A DNA stretch of 64,000 nucleotides, taken from assembly GCF_947501165.1 (NCBI RefSeq), contig NZ_CANMUU010000002.1, forward strand, positions 1,116,001 to 1,180,000. Reading direction: 5' to 3'. The first letter of the stretch is position 1. Every line of letters starts with the position of its first letter. Positions 52,756-63,700 of this stretch are shown one piece after another. A program made the position numbers and the translations under genes. This stretch comes from an uncultured Allomuricauda sp. (GTDB lineage Bacteria > Bacteroidota > Bacteroidia > Flavobacteriales > Flavobacteriaceae). The notes under the pieces were generated by a model. The model saw only the letters and a list, made by a program, of their open reading frames with translations. It made no database searches and had not been told where the DNA came from.

Positions 52756-53472
52756 ATGATTATAACTAACGACCTATCAAAAAAATACGGTGAACAGACC
52801 GCACTGCACAAACTGAACCTTAATATAAAATCAGGTGAGATTTATTGCCTTCTAGGGGCCAATGGCGCAGGAAAAACGACTACCATCAATTTACTTCTGG
52901 GTTTTATCGAACCTAGTTCCGGTAGTGCTTTTATCAATCAGTTGAACGTGCACGAAAATATAAAGGCAACAAAAAGGTTCTTGGCATATATTCCTGAAAA
53001 CCTGATGTTGTATCCCAACCTTACGGCTATTGAGAATCTTGACTATTTCTCTGGAATAGCAGGCAAAAGATTATCTAAATCACAGCTTGTTGATTTTCTT
53101 GAAGAATCAGGATTACAATCTGAGGCCTTTGAAAAACGAATCTCAAATTTCTCAAAAGGGATGCGTCAAAAAGTGGGTATTGCAATCGCTTTGGCAAAAG
53201 ACGCCAAAGTACTTCTCTTAGATGAACCCACCTCTGGATTAGACCCCAAAGCAAGTAATGAATTTGGTTTATTGTTACAGAAACTTCGTACCAAAGGAGT
53301 CGCTACCTTAATGGCTACCCATGACTTATTTCGAGCTAAAGAAGTAGCAACACATATTGGTATCATGAAAGATGGTCAATTAAAACAAGAATTGGTGACC
53401 GCAGATATCACACTTCAAGAGTTGGAAAAGGCCTATCTCAACACCATGGAATACAAAGAATTGGCATTATGA
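52756..53472 (+). CDS. ABC transporter ATP-binding protein
   Basis: From ATG 52756 the protein is 238 aa: Walker A GANGAGKTTT, Q-loop region AYIPENLMLYPNLTA, signature NFSKGMRQKV (variant of LSGGQ), Walker B LLLDEPTSGLDP and a switch His in MATHDLF. It resembles the NosF/Nata-type exporters. Its stop overlaps the first permease gene by 4 bp. An in-frame extension to 52645 is not conserved. Confidence 0.92.
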   Translation: MIITNDLSKKYGEQTALHKLNLNIKSGEIYCLLGANGAGKTTTINLLLGFIEPSSGSAFINQLNVHENIKATKRFLAYIPENLMLYPNLTAIENLDYFSGIAGKRLSKSQLVDFLEESGLQSEAFEKRISNFSKGMRQKVGIAIALAKDAKVLLLDEPTSGLDPKASNEFGLLLQKLRTKGVATLMATHDLFRAKEVATHIGIMKDGQLKQELVTADITLQELEKAYLNTMEYKELAL

Positions 53473-54875
53473 TTTTCAACACTTTTCTAAAAGAAACTAA
53501 GGAATTGATGAGAGAGGGCCGTGTTAGGATAGCCTTCTTTATTGTTGTTCTATTACTGGGAATAGCGGTTTGGATAAGCGCTAGGCAGTATCAAAATGTG
53601 AATGAACAATATGAATCTGCTACTGCAGCAGAACGTGGATTATGGGATAATCAGGGTGAAAAGAATCCGCATTCCGCAGCACACTACGGCACCTATGCCT
53701 TCAAACCAAAATATCCCTTATCCTTGGTAGATCAAGGTGTGGACAAATATGCTGGAACTTCTATTTTTCTTGAGGCACATAAGCGTAATGAGGCTCAGTT
53801 CAGTGCTGCAACCGATCAGACGGGACTTGCCCGGTTTGGGGACTTAACTCCAGATTTTATCCTTTTGTTCATCATACCACTACTTATCGTTTTATTAGGC
53901 TATAACAGCTTTACCAAAGAACGTGAGATGGGAACTTTGACCCTCCTAAAGAGTCAGGGAATCTCCAATTGGAAATGGATGTTGGGCAAATGGACGGCTC
54001 TCTTCTTACCCATATTTGCCATTTCCTTAGTATTGTTCTTGTTTGCAGGTATCCTTTTGAGCAGCTTAAAAGATTTTGGGGTCTTTAACTGGGAATCACT
54101 TTTTATGATGCTCCTTGTTTTTACAATCTACTATATGATTTTCACCAATGTGGTACTGCTCATTTCGGCCTTAACCAAAAAATCAGGCATCTCCTTGGTG
54201 GTTTCACTTTGTGTTTGGATTGTTACATGTTTGGCGGCTCCCAAAGCAGCTAGTAATATTGCCGAGAGCAAGCATCCCTACCCTACGCGACAAGAGTTTG
54301 CCGCCAACGTTTTGAAAGATAAAAAGGAGGGATTGGATGGTCATAATCCATGGAGCAAAGAAGCCAAACTTCTTGAACAAGAGGTTTTAAAGAAACATGG
54401 AGTGGACAGTCTTCATCAATTGCCCTTCAATTTCGATGCCTACCGTATGCAAAAAGGGGAAGAGCATGAAGCCGAAGTCTATTTTAAGCACTACAACTAC
54501 TTAAAGGACCAATACACGAAACAATCCAAAGTGTATAGAAGTTTGGCGGCCATTTCACCCTATTTGCCCACACGGTTTTTAAGTATGTCCATTGCGCATA
54601 CCGATTATGCTACGCACTGGGACTTTGCCGATGCCGCGGAAGAATATCGTATTGCTACCCAAAAGTTCCTGAACGATAACTTTGCCCAAAATTCGGAGTA
54701 TGGCAATTGGAGATATCAGGCGGATGCCGAATTCTGGAAAACCTTGCCCAAGTTTGAATATGACCCGCCAGAGTTGAATGCCATTCTTTCAAGAAACTCT
54801 TCCAACCTATGGATTATGGGTATTTGGCTTTCCGCATCATTTGGATTCCTAGCTATCTCAATAAAAAAAATCTAA
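53469..54875 (+). CDS. ABC-2 permease of the DUF3526 type (1)
   Basis: The 468 aa membrane protein has an N-terminal helix (~18-36), a large extracytoplasmic part (~40-130), and helices at ~133-151, 178-200, 215-240, 250-265, plus one more at the C terminus (~447-464). YNSFTKEREMGTLTLLKSQG is the coupling-region motif of ABC-2 permeases. A second extracytoplasmic region (~275-440) lies before the last helix, as in DUF3526 proteins. It overlaps the ATPase gene by 4 bp. Confidence 0.87.
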   Translation: MIFNTFLKETKELMREGRVRIAFFIVVLLLGIAVWISARQYQNVNEQYESATAAERGLWDNQGEKNPHSAAHYGTYAFKPKYPLSLVDQGVDKYAGTSIFLEAHKRNEAQFSAATDQTGLARFGDLTPDFILLFIIPLLIVLLGYNSFTKEREMGTLTLLKSQGISNWKWMLGKWTALFLPIFAISLVLFLFAGILLSSLKDFGVFNWESLFMMLLVFTIYYMIFTNVVLLISALTKKSGISLVVSLCVWIVTCLAAPKAASNIAESKHPYPTRQEFAANVLKDKKEGLDGHNPWSKEAKLLEQEVLKKHGVDSLHQLPFNFDAYRMQKGEEHEAEVYFKHYNYLKDQYTKQSKVYRSLAAISPYLPTRFLSMSIAHTDYATHWDFADAAEEYRIATQKFLNDNFAQNSEYGNWRYQADAEFWKTLPKFEYDPPELNAILSRNSSNLWIMGIWLSASFGFLAISIKKI

Positions 54876-54877
54876 CC

Positions 54878-56308
54878 ATGTTATCATATAATTTCAAATA
54901 CGAACTAAAACTGCTACTACGCAGCCGATGGATACAATTGCTAAGCATTGTTCTTCTTTTGCTTTTCGGTTTTTCAACATACAATGGCCTGCAAAAGGTG
55001 GAAAAGCGTAAAAAGGATATCGCTGATGCTCATCTTGAAGTGAAAGAAAACGACGAGATGATGTTGAAGTTACTGGATTCCGTAGAATATGGCATGCAGG
55101 TAAGTGCATCTAGATGGACAATTCCGACGCAACCTATGGCTGTTGGAAACTATCACCCAAGAGTTGCCGCGATGGACCCACAGCCCATGACTTTCATTGC
55201 TACTGGACAAGGTGATTTGTTCACGCATTATGTAAAACCGAAAGTATCCGGGGATGATTTCACACTCAACTTTGCAGAAATGACCAGCCCCGTACAATTG
55301 CTTTTTGGGAGTTTTGACCTAGCATTTGTTATTATTTATTTGTTGCCATTACTGATCATCGCATTTTCGTACAATGTACTTTCGGCTGAAAGAGAAAGTG
55401 GTTCGCTTCGTCTATTGGCCTCTCAACCTATCGGTATTCAGACTTGGGTTTTACAAAAACTGGGATTGCGGTTTTTTTGGCTTTCCATGCTCGTCATTTT
55501 TACCTTAACTCTTGTTTTCTTCGTAGTGGGTATTAATCCTTTTTCCCAGATTGCTTTGTTTTTTGGGCTGTTGGCCTTGGTGCTTACATATATGCTCTTT
55601 TGGTTTGCGCTCACATTTTTGGTCAACCTCTGGGTTGGCAGTTCTTCAAAAAATGCTGTCGTCCTTTTAGGACTTTGGGTGGTGTTTGTTCTTCTTATTC
55701 CTTCTATGTTGAATCAACTGGGGAATACCCTTTATCCCATGCCTTCACGCACCATTATGATCAATGAAATGCGCACGCTCAAGGCTGAAGTTGCTAAAAA
55801 ACAAGATGAGATATTGGATAATTACCTTCGTGACCATCCGGAATATGCCATAAACGATTCTACCCAATTCCGTGGGTTTTATCATCGATATATGGCCTCT
55901 CAAAAACTGGTAAAGGAAGAGTTGTCACCACTAATCAATGCCTATGAAGATCAACTAAAAAAACAGCAAAGTTGGGTGGCTTCCTTCAAATGGGTTTCAC
56001 CTTCCATAATTGTTCAAGAATCTTTGAACCAAATGGCTGGCACGTCCACTCAAGATTATGAGAGTTTTAGAAAGCAGGTAATCGCTTTTGCTGGAATATG
56101 GAGAGAACATTTTTTGCCTTTCTTGTACAACAACCAAGACTTTTCCCAAAACGACTATGCCGATCTACCCAAATTTCAATACGAACAAAAATCGTTTACC
56201 ACCATTGGTGCGATACCAATTTTGTTTTTAATTTCAATTGGACTCTTTGCAGTTGGCTTCCTGATTTCCAACCAAACAAAAAAGGCAGGGATACTTGCTT
56301 CGAACTAA
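54878..56308 (+). CDS. ABC-2 permease of the DUF3526 type (2)
   Basis: The true start is ATG 54878 (MLSYNFKYELKLLLRSRWIQ); an upstream in-frame ATG at 54809 lies inside the previous gene. The 476 aa protein repeats the layout of its neighbour: an N-terminal helix, a large outer part (~45-150), helices from ~153, coupling motif YNVLSAERESGSLRLLASQP, another outer part (~290-430) and a last helix. The two permeases likely form a heterodimer with the shared ATPase. It follows the first permease by 2 bp. Confidence 0.87.
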   Translation: MLSYNFKYELKLLLRSRWIQLLSIVLLLLFGFSTYNGLQKVEKRKKDIADAHLEVKENDEMMLKLLDSVEYGMQVSASRWTIPTQPMAVGNYHPRVAAMDPQPMTFIATGQGDLFTHYVKPKVSGDDFTLNFAEMTSPVQLLFGSFDLAFVIIYLLPLLIIAFSYNVLSAERESGSLRLLASQPIGIQTWVLQKLGLRFFWLSMLVIFTLTLVFFVVGINPFSQIALFFGLLALVLTYMLFWFALTFLVNLWVGSSSKNAVVLLGLWVVFVLLIPSMLNQLGNTLYPMPSRTIMINEMRTLKAEVAKKQDEILDNYLRDHPEYAINDSTQFRGFYHRYMASQKLVKEELSPLINAYEDQLKKQQSWVASFKWVSPSIIVQESLNQMAGTSTQDYESFRKQVIAFAGIWREHFLPFLYNNQDFSQNDYADLPKFQYEQKSFTTIGAIPILFLISIGLFAVGFLISNQTKKAGILASN

Positions 56309-56309
56309 T

Positions 56310-58517
56310 ATGAAAAGGATTCTTTTTTTAATTCCCATTATGGGTTCTTGGCTGGGAATAGCGCAGCAAGGCGTGGATAATTTCCCACCACCTGAGACTC
56401 CGGTCATTATTACAGCTTCTAGGGCCAATGGTATGATAACCGTAGATGGGCGGTTGGATGAATCTGATTGGGATGTGGCGCAGCCCATAACCAACTTTTT
56501 CCGTGTTGAGCCCGTACAAGGAGGAGTTATCAAGAATCCAACAGAAGTGCGCGTTCTGTTCGATGACAAAAACATATACTTTGGAGTTTTTGCAAAGGAT
56601 TCCATGGGTAGAAAGGGCGTTCGAATGCAGGATTTGAGTCGAGATTTCAATGGCCTGGAAAACGACGTTTTTGGAATTCAAATCGATGCCCAAAATACCA
56701 AACAATACGCCGTTTCTTTTCAAACTACACCTTACGGAAATCAGCAGGACGTTCAGAATTTCAACGATAACATTAGGGATGAGGATTGGAATGCGCTATG
56801 GCGGGTTCGTACCCAAAGAACCGATAAAGGGTATTATGCCGAATTTGCCATTCCCTTTAAATCCATTCGATATGACAAGCCTATTGAAGGTGTTCCCGTG
56901 GAATGGGGCATAACCTTTTTTCGATTGGCACGTAAAGACTATGAGAAAACCGTTTTCCCGGCCATACCACAGTCTTTTTCTGAAAATCGAATGACGTACG
57001 CCGCAAAACTTACAAGTTTACAAGTGCCTCCTCCCTCGGCCAATATTCGTATTGAACCCTACGCACTTTACCAATATGACGAAAATAGAGAAGGTGACGT
57101 TTTGGTCGACAAATTGAATAATCCAAAAGTCGGCGGGGATGTAAAATGGGCGATTAGTCCAAACGCGGTGCTCGATTTGACCATTAATACCGATTTTGCC
57201 CAAGCAGATGTGGATCAAGCCGTAAACAACTTGGAACGGTTCAATATCTTTTTTCCAGAAAGACGACAATTTTTTCTAGAAAACTCGGGGATTTGGGCTG
57301 GTGCCGGCAACTCTTTTGTACGACCTTTTTTCAGCCGTACCATAGGTCTTTCAAATGCTTTTAATGCAGCTCCAGCTCCTTTGGATGCCGGCGCCAGGTA
57401 TACGGACAGAAATGAAAATCGTACTCTTGCTGCACTAGCGGTACGCCAACGAGAAACGGATGACAGCGCTGGTGCCACATTTAGCGTAGCACGCTATATT
57501 CAAAACTATGGTAAGGAAAATAACATTGGCGCCATGGTAACCTATCGTAGAGATGATAACCTGAACAATCTTGATTTGGAGAGTCAGAACAACACCACCA
57601 TTTCTATTGATGGATTTATACGACCTAAAAGTGAAATTACGGTTTCTTACTTGCTATCCACATCAATAGATAGTGAGGCCGAAGAAAATGGATATGCAGG
57701 AAGGGTTTTTGCAGGCGCACGTACCAACGACTACTATATAGGCTATTTCAATAATTTCGTTAGCGAAGACTATACTCCAGATATGGGTTTTGTTCGTCAA
57801 CGGAATGTAATGCAACACAGTCCTGGAGGGTATCCCATTTTGCGCCCTAAGTGGTTGCCGTTTGTTCGTCGTTGGGATCCCGGAGCCTTTTTTAATCTTT
57901 TTCATGATTTTGAAGACTTTGGAAGCTTTCAGCAATCCAACCTTTACATTTTTCCTATCTATACTTGGTTTAAAGACAATAGCTTTTTAGAAGCTTCCTT
58001 CACACCAACCTGGCAAAACATCAATTTTAACTTTGCTCCTTTAGGGCTTGAGATTGAAGAAGGTAGATATAGCTATACACGATATCTGGTCCGTTATAAT
58101 TCCGATCGTTCAAAGAAGTTCTCTGGTTCTATTCGGTATGACTTTGGAAATTTTTATAACGGTACAAGAAATACGGTAATAGCAGGCTTACGTTATGCTC
58201 CCATACCTCACATTGCTCTTAACGCGGATTATGAGCATAACAATATTAATGGGGTAGGTATCTTATCTGAAGATTTAAATACAGATCTGTATACGGCAAG
58301 TTTGCGACTAGCGTTGAATCCTAGGGTCCAACTATCCAGTTTTTATCAATACAATAGCTTTGACCAACAAGGTCGATGGAACGTTCGATTCAGTTGGGAA
58401 TATATGCCCTTATCCTTCATTTATCTAGTACTTAACGATACCCAAACAGAAATTTTTGACCCTATACAGCAAAGTACACAGTTCATTAGCAAAGTCACAT
58501 TTTTAAAGCAATTCTGA
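56310..58517 (+). CDS. DUF5916 outer-membrane protein with CBM9-like domain
   Basis: The start ATG 56310 gives MKRILFLIPIMGSWLGIAQQ, a signal peptide, and 735 aa. Residues ~35-230 are a carbohydrate-binding-family-9-like sandwich (MITVDGRLDESDWDVAQPIT, TEVRVLFDDKNIYFGVFAKD). Residues ~240-735 are the DUF5916 barrel, with TINTDFAQADVDQAVNNLER and FFPERRQFFLENSGIW near its start. It follows the second permease by one base, so it is probably in the same transcript. It may be the outer-membrane exit or receptor of the ABC system. Confidence 0.88.
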   Translation: MKRILFLIPIMGSWLGIAQQGVDNFPPPETPVIITASRANGMITVDGRLDESDWDVAQPITNFFRVEPVQGGVIKNPTEVRVLFDDKNIYFGVFAKDSMGRKGVRMQDLSRDFNGLENDVFGIQIDAQNTKQYAVSFQTTPYGNQQDVQNFNDNIRDEDWNALWRVRTQRTDKGYYAEFAIPFKSIRYDKPIEGVPVEWGITFFRLARKDYEKTVFPAIPQSFSENRMTYAAKLTSLQVPPPSANIRIEPYALYQYDENREGDVLVDKLNNPKVGGDVKWAISPNAVLDLTINTDFAQADVDQAVNNLERFNIFFPERRQFFLENSGIWAGAGNSFVRPFFSRTIGLSNAFNAAPAPLDAGARYTDRNENRTLAALAVRQRETDDSAGATFSVARYIQNYGKENNIGAMVTYRRDDNLNNLDLESQNNTTISIDGFIRPKSEITVSYLLSTSIDSEAEENGYAGRVFAGARTNDYYIGYFNNFVSEDYTPDMGFVRQRNVMQHSPGGYPILRPKWLPFVRRWDPGAFFNLFHDFEDFGSFQQSNLYIFPIYTWFKDNSFLEASFTPTWQNINFNFAPLGLEIEEGRYSYTRYLVRYNSDRSKKFSGSIRYDFGNFYNGTRNTVIAGLRYAPIPHIALNADYEHNNINGVGILSEDLNTDLYTASLRLALNPRVQLSSFYQYNSFDQQGRWNVRFSWEYMPLSFIYLVLNDTQTEIFDPIQQSTQFISKVTFLKQF

Positions 58518-58555
58518 GTGCGAAAAGGACACGCATTTCCTTAAAAAAGTAAAGG

Positions 58556-60652
58556 TCAAAGGGATATTCTTAAACCTCCATAAATGTTTATTCCTGGGGC
58601 AGGCTCAAAAAAACGACCACCGAAGGCGTTCAAACGAACGTTGTCATTGTACTGCGTATCAAATAGGTTATTTATACCAAAGTATGGACTCAAGTTCCAT
58701 CCATCAAAACTCAGTTTTTGAGAGACACTCAGATTGGAGATTACCGCAGATGCTTCCGTAACAGCATTGCTATCATTGGCAAAAAAGTCTCCTCTATACT
58801 GCATATTCCATCGGATTACCAATCCTTTTGGTGAACGATACAATCCCTGTAAAAAAGCCAAATGCTCAGGAACCCCAGGCAATCTGTTCCCATTAAAATT
58901 ATCTAAGGGAATCTCAAAACGATTGTAGGTAAACCTGGACCATGCATACGAAGCATTAAATCGAATGGTATTGTTCAACCAAAAGACTGTGGACACCTCC
59001 AGCCCAAAACGTTCAGCGCTTCCGGCATTTCTAAAAAACGTTCGGTCTGGGAAGGCTTCCAGTTCAAAAGGGACAATGTCATCTTCTGTTTCAATATAAA
59101 AAACAGTGGTCTCCAATCTAAATTTTGGTTTGGAATAGGTGTAACCACCTTCAAAAGTAGTGGATGTCTGTTCGTTCAAATTCTGATTGAAACCTCCATC
59201 ATCATTCGGATTGGCAGAGAGCTCACTCAAGACAGGAGTTTCAAAACTCGTAGCAAAATTAGCAAACAAAGATTGGTTTTTATCTACCTTAAAACGTAAG
59301 CCTACACTTGGATTAATGGTATTCAATACAATTCTATCCGAGGCATCTCCATTGTCCAAAAAGGTATCTTTAACCTCAAGTATATTATTGTCAAAACGAA
59401 GTCCTCCCCTAAAAATCCATTTTTCTATTTTGGATTGAAGAATTGCAAATGCTCCCAAATTTTGAAAGATTTCATTCTGCTGAAGCGTAACATCACCTAA
59501 ACTGCCTAGATCATTTATAAATCGGGTTCTTCTATCATTTTGCGAGGCCAATTCGTATCCTACTTGAGCTGTCAAAAGTCCTTTGTCTTTAAAAAAATCA
59601 AAGCTTGCATTTGAGCCATGGCCCCAATAATTACGTACCAAATCCACAGCTCCTCCAAAAGAAAAGGGCAACTTGTTGGCAAAATCCCGATATGAATAAT
59701 ACACAAAAGAATTTACGTGCAGTTTGGAAGGTTGCCATTGTAGGGCAACTCCTGTTTTGAATTGTCTAACAGATTCTCCCGTATCAAAATTTACATTTCT
59801 GTCCCTTGCCTGGGTCCTGTCCACATCAACATCCTCTTGGGTAATTCCACCCGCATCCTGAGCCATTGGACTATCGGTGTAATTAAGTTGAAAGTTTAGA
59901 CTTGTCTTATTTCCGGTGTTCAATTTTGTCCTAAGATTGAATTGATTGGTTTCAAAACGGCTGTTTGCGCGAAACCCATCGGAGGTCGTTCTATTGGCAA
60001 AAATTACAGTCTTTGATTTTTTGTTTCCAATGCCCGCTATCGCCTGAAAACTTTGGAAATTATAGCTGCCGATAGCAGAAGAAAGCTCAACAAAGTCTCT
60101 AGAAAAGTTGGATTTGGTGCTTACGTTGATTACCCCTCCCGAAGCATTTCCATAAAGTGAAGAAGATGCACCACGTAACACCTCTATCCTTTCAATGAGA
60201 GCTAGATTGAGGTTATCCACCTGTCCTTGCCCATCAGGTGTGGTTTCAGGAATGCCATCGATGACCAATCTGACCCCTCTTATCCCAAATGCTGAACGCG
60301 CACCAAAACCACGAATGGAAATTCGGGTATCTTGTGCAAAGTTGTTACTGTTCAACACAAAAAGTCCCGGTATTCCCTGTAGGTAATCGTTTGCGGTAAG
60401 CTGTTGTAAATTTTGTTGTAAGGTGCCAAATTCCTTTACGGAAACGGATGCGGGAAGCTCATCTTTGGAAACTTGCAATCGCGCCGCCTCTATTATCACG
60501 GTATCCAACTCAATGACAGGAACACTATCCTGTTGAGCTTTAGAGATAGCACTGAATAATATTGTAAAGAGCAATAAGGACAGTCTTATCCTATGTGCAG
60601 ATTTAGAAAAAACGATCAAGCTGAATAATTTTGGATAAAAGATTGAGGGCAT
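58556..60652 (-). CDS. TonB-dependent receptor
   Basis: From ATG 60652 the protein is 698 aa with a signal peptide, a TonB-box-like DTVIIEAA segment, a plug with TRISIRGFGARSAFGIRGVRL and GASSSLYGNASGGVIN, and a 22-strand barrel ending YGGLRISL. The plug is of the siderophore/vitamin type rather than the SusC type (no CarboxypepD_reg domain). It converges with the DUF5916 gene, so it may serve the same ligand as the ABC set. A TTG at 60682 would add ten residues. Confidence 0.9.
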   Translation of the reverse strand: MPSIFYPKLFSLIVFSKSAHRIRLSLLLFTILFSAISKAQQDSVPVIELDTVIIEAARLQVSKDELPASVSVKEFGTLQQNLQQLTANDYLQGIPGLFVLNSNNFAQDTRISIRGFGARSAFGIRGVRLVIDGIPETTPDGQGQVDNLNLALIERIEVLRGASSSLYGNASGGVINVSTKSNFSRDFVELSSAIGSYNFQSFQAIAGIGNKKSKTVIFANRTTSDGFRANSRFETNQFNLRTKLNTGNKTSLNFQLNYTDSPMAQDAGGITQEDVDVDRTQARDRNVNFDTGESVRQFKTGVALQWQPSKLHVNSFVYYSYRDFANKLPFSFGGAVDLVRNYWGHGSNASFDFFKDKGLLTAQVGYELASQNDRRTRFINDLGSLGDVTLQQNEIFQNLGAFAILQSKIEKWIFRGGLRFDNNILEVKDTFLDNGDASDRIVLNTINPSVGLRFKVDKNQSLFANFATSFETPVLSELSANPNDDGGFNQNLNEQTSTTFEGGYTYSKPKFRLETTVFYIETEDDIVPFELEAFPDRTFFRNAGSAERFGLEVSTVFWLNNTIRFNASYAWSRFTYNRFEIPLDNFNGNRLPGVPEHLAFLQGLYRSPKGLVIRWNMQYRGDFFANDSNAVTEASAVISNLSVSQKLSFDGWNLSPYFGINNLFDTQYNDNVRLNAFGGRFFEPAPGINIYGGLRISL

Positions 60653-60703
60653 AAATTTCCACCATTGTTTCCGTTTTATCAAGCTTTTTTGCTTTCCGAA
60701 AAC

Positions 60704-60747
60704 AAAAGAATCGGTATGAATGATTTAAATATCATGCATACCGATTC
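60704..60747 (-). terminator. Terminator after the second BNR-repeat gene
   Basis: GAATCGGTAT (60708-60717) pairs perfectly with ATACCGATTC (60738-60747), with an inner ATGAT/ATCAT stem in the loop. On the minus strand T-rich sequence (TTTTGTTTTC) follows. Confidence 0.78.
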
Positions 60748-60762
60748 CAATTTTTGTTCATT

Positions 60763-63700
60763 TTATCTCTCTAAAGAGATTATTCCCATATTATTAGAAT
60801 CTACATGTCCGTTTACTTTAGGAATGTATTCATCCATCAATTGGTTTAAGTCTGAAATCTCAACATTTAACTCCTTGGTGACCTCGCTGAAGAATTCTTT
60901 GGCCTGATCAGTTGGTGGATAATCCCCACGCTGCGAATCTGTCATCAAAAACGCAAGTCTGTTATTGATACGAATGCCATAATTTAAAGGATCTTGTCTA
61001 CTTTGGTTTTTGGTCATGTGGATATTGTTTTCAATAACGTCCAATTTCGATTCAAAATCGGAAATCATATCTTTCAAATCCTTTTTCAATCCTGATTTTC
61101 CCTTGAGATAATCCAAATCTTTTTTAACTCTTCTTATGTCGGTGATTGCGGTATTCGCCTTGCTAACTTGGTCTCTCACGTCCATAAGAAAATCAAACTG
61201 TTCTTTATAATCGCTCTCCGTGTTGGGCATCCTGGGGTCTTTCACAATGGAAAAGACCTCTTCTGAGGTTTGCCCGTTATAACTCATCTTAACCTTATAA
61301 CTTCCAGGTACGGCCTTAGGACCCAAATTTGGGGATGAATAGAATACCATACCCTTGAAAGTTCGGTAACCTGGATACCGCATATTCCAGACTAATCTAT
61401 TACCCCCTGATTTTACTTTTAAAGGTTTATCTGCCGATGGATTTAATTTATCCCCGTTTTCCACTTTGGATGAAAAGCGTTGAATCAAAGTACCATCCAT
61501 CTCCAATATCTCAATGGACACATCATCTGTTTCTTTTACATCCTCTACATAGTAATTGATGATTGCCCCATTTGGATGGTTTTCACCAACCAATTTTGTG
61601 TTTGGTTTTCTCCATCCACCGGATTGCTGCATGCGGTAGGCTTTATCAGGTTTATATAAATAAAACTGTGAATCGGCCATTTCCTTTGAAAGTTGATGCA
61701 AAGGGGTTAAGTCATCAATCATCCAAAAACTACGGCCATGCGTGGCGGCAATCAAATCGTTATCCCTAACATGGAGGTCTCGTATGGATGTTATAGGTAG
61801 ATTCAGTTGAAAAGGCGACCAACTGGAACCGTCATCAAAAGATACATACATCCCCCATTCCGTTCCGGCATATAGCAAACCTTCACGAACCTTGTCAGAA
61901 CGAATGGCCCTGGTATAATAGTTACTTTTGATTCCTTTGGTAATAATCTGCCACGTTTTGCCATAGTCTGTTGTTTTATAGAGATAGGGAGTATAATCGC
62001 CAAACTTGTACGATGTTGCGGCAACATAAGCTGTACCTTTTTTAAATGGGCTCGGGTCAATACAATTAATCATATTAAGTTTAGGACTCATACTTTCAGG
62101 GGGTGTGACATTCTCCCAGTTTGCTCCATTATCCCTTGAAACATGAATCAATCCATCATCGCTTCCTACCCAAATAACACCTTCCTCCAAAGGAGACTCG
62201 TTAATGGCAAAAATGTTAGAATAGAACTCTGCTCCTGTATTGTCTTGCGTGATAGGCCCACCGGATGATTTGATGGTTTCAGGTAAACCACGGGTAAGGT
62301 CGGGAGAAATGGTTTCCCATGATTGCCCTCCATTGGTAGTAGCATGCAGAAAATTCGACCCTACATATAATTTGCTATCATCGTGAATACTGAATTTGAC
62401 TGGAAAATTCCAGTTAAAGCGGTATTTCATCACCTCAGCACCCGAACCTGCTGGGTTATCCGGCCAAACATTTATGGAGCGGGTTTGGTTTACGGAATGA
62501 TCTTCTCTCATCATATACCCTTTATATGTTCCTCCGTAAACAATTTCATTATTATTGGGGTCAGGAGCTAAGTGCGCACTTTCACCTCCCGCTGTAGGTT
62601 CCCAATCACGTTCGGTAATACTGGACCCAGAGGACCTATTGTTTATCCGAACCGTACTATTATCCTGCTGTGCTCCATAGATCCTATAGGGAAAAGAATT
62701 GTCCGTAGTCACTCTATAAAATTGCGCCGTGGGCTGATTGTGATACGTTGTCCAGTTCTCACCCCCATCGTTGGAAACCTGTGCTCCTCCATCATCCGCA
62801 ATTACCATTCTGTTGTTGTTGTTTGGGTCAATCCATAGGTCATGATGATCTCCGTGTGGTGCATTTTTTAAGGTAAATGTTTTTCCGCCATCGGTTGAAA
62901 CCCCATAGCTCACGTTCATCACATATACTTTATTCTTGTTCTGGGTATCTGCATAGATTCTACTGTAGTACCAAGCTCTTTGACGTAATGCACGGTTCTC
63001 GTTGATTTTCTTCCAAGTTTTCCCGGCGTCTTCCGAACGGAAAACTCCCCCATCTTCCGCTTCTATGATGGCCCATACCCTATTGGAATCTACTGGAGAT
63101 ACTGCAATACCTACAATACCCCAAGGACCTTCAGGTAAACCTGCATATTTTGAGATATCGGTCCAGGTATCCCCTCCATCCGTACTCTTGTACATTTTAC
63201 TATCGGGTCCTCCACTATCCATCCGGTACCCATTTCGTTTCATCTCCCAAGTTGCCGCATATATAATTCTAGCATTATTGGGGTCCAGAATCAAATCTCC
63301 AGCTCCGGCTTTATCACTTTCATAAAGTATCTTTTCCCAGCTCTCGCCCCCATCTTTCGAACGATAGACTCCACGGGTTTCATTAGGTTTCCAGAGATTA
63401 CCAATAGCAGCTACATACACTAAATCTGGATTTGTAGGGTGTATTCTTATTCTTGAGATATGTTCTGAGCCTTCCAGACCTATATGTTTCCATGTTTCCC
63501 CAGCGTCAAGACTTTTCCAAATTCCATTTCCAGAGGAAACATTTCCACGAAGTGTTTGTTCTCCTTCACCAACGTAAATAATATTAGGGTCAGATTCTGA
63601 AACGGCAACTGCGCCAATGGACCCTCCAAAATACCCATCGGAAATGCAACTCCATGTGTTGCCTGCATCAGTAGTTTTCCAAACTCCGCCACCAGCGGTT

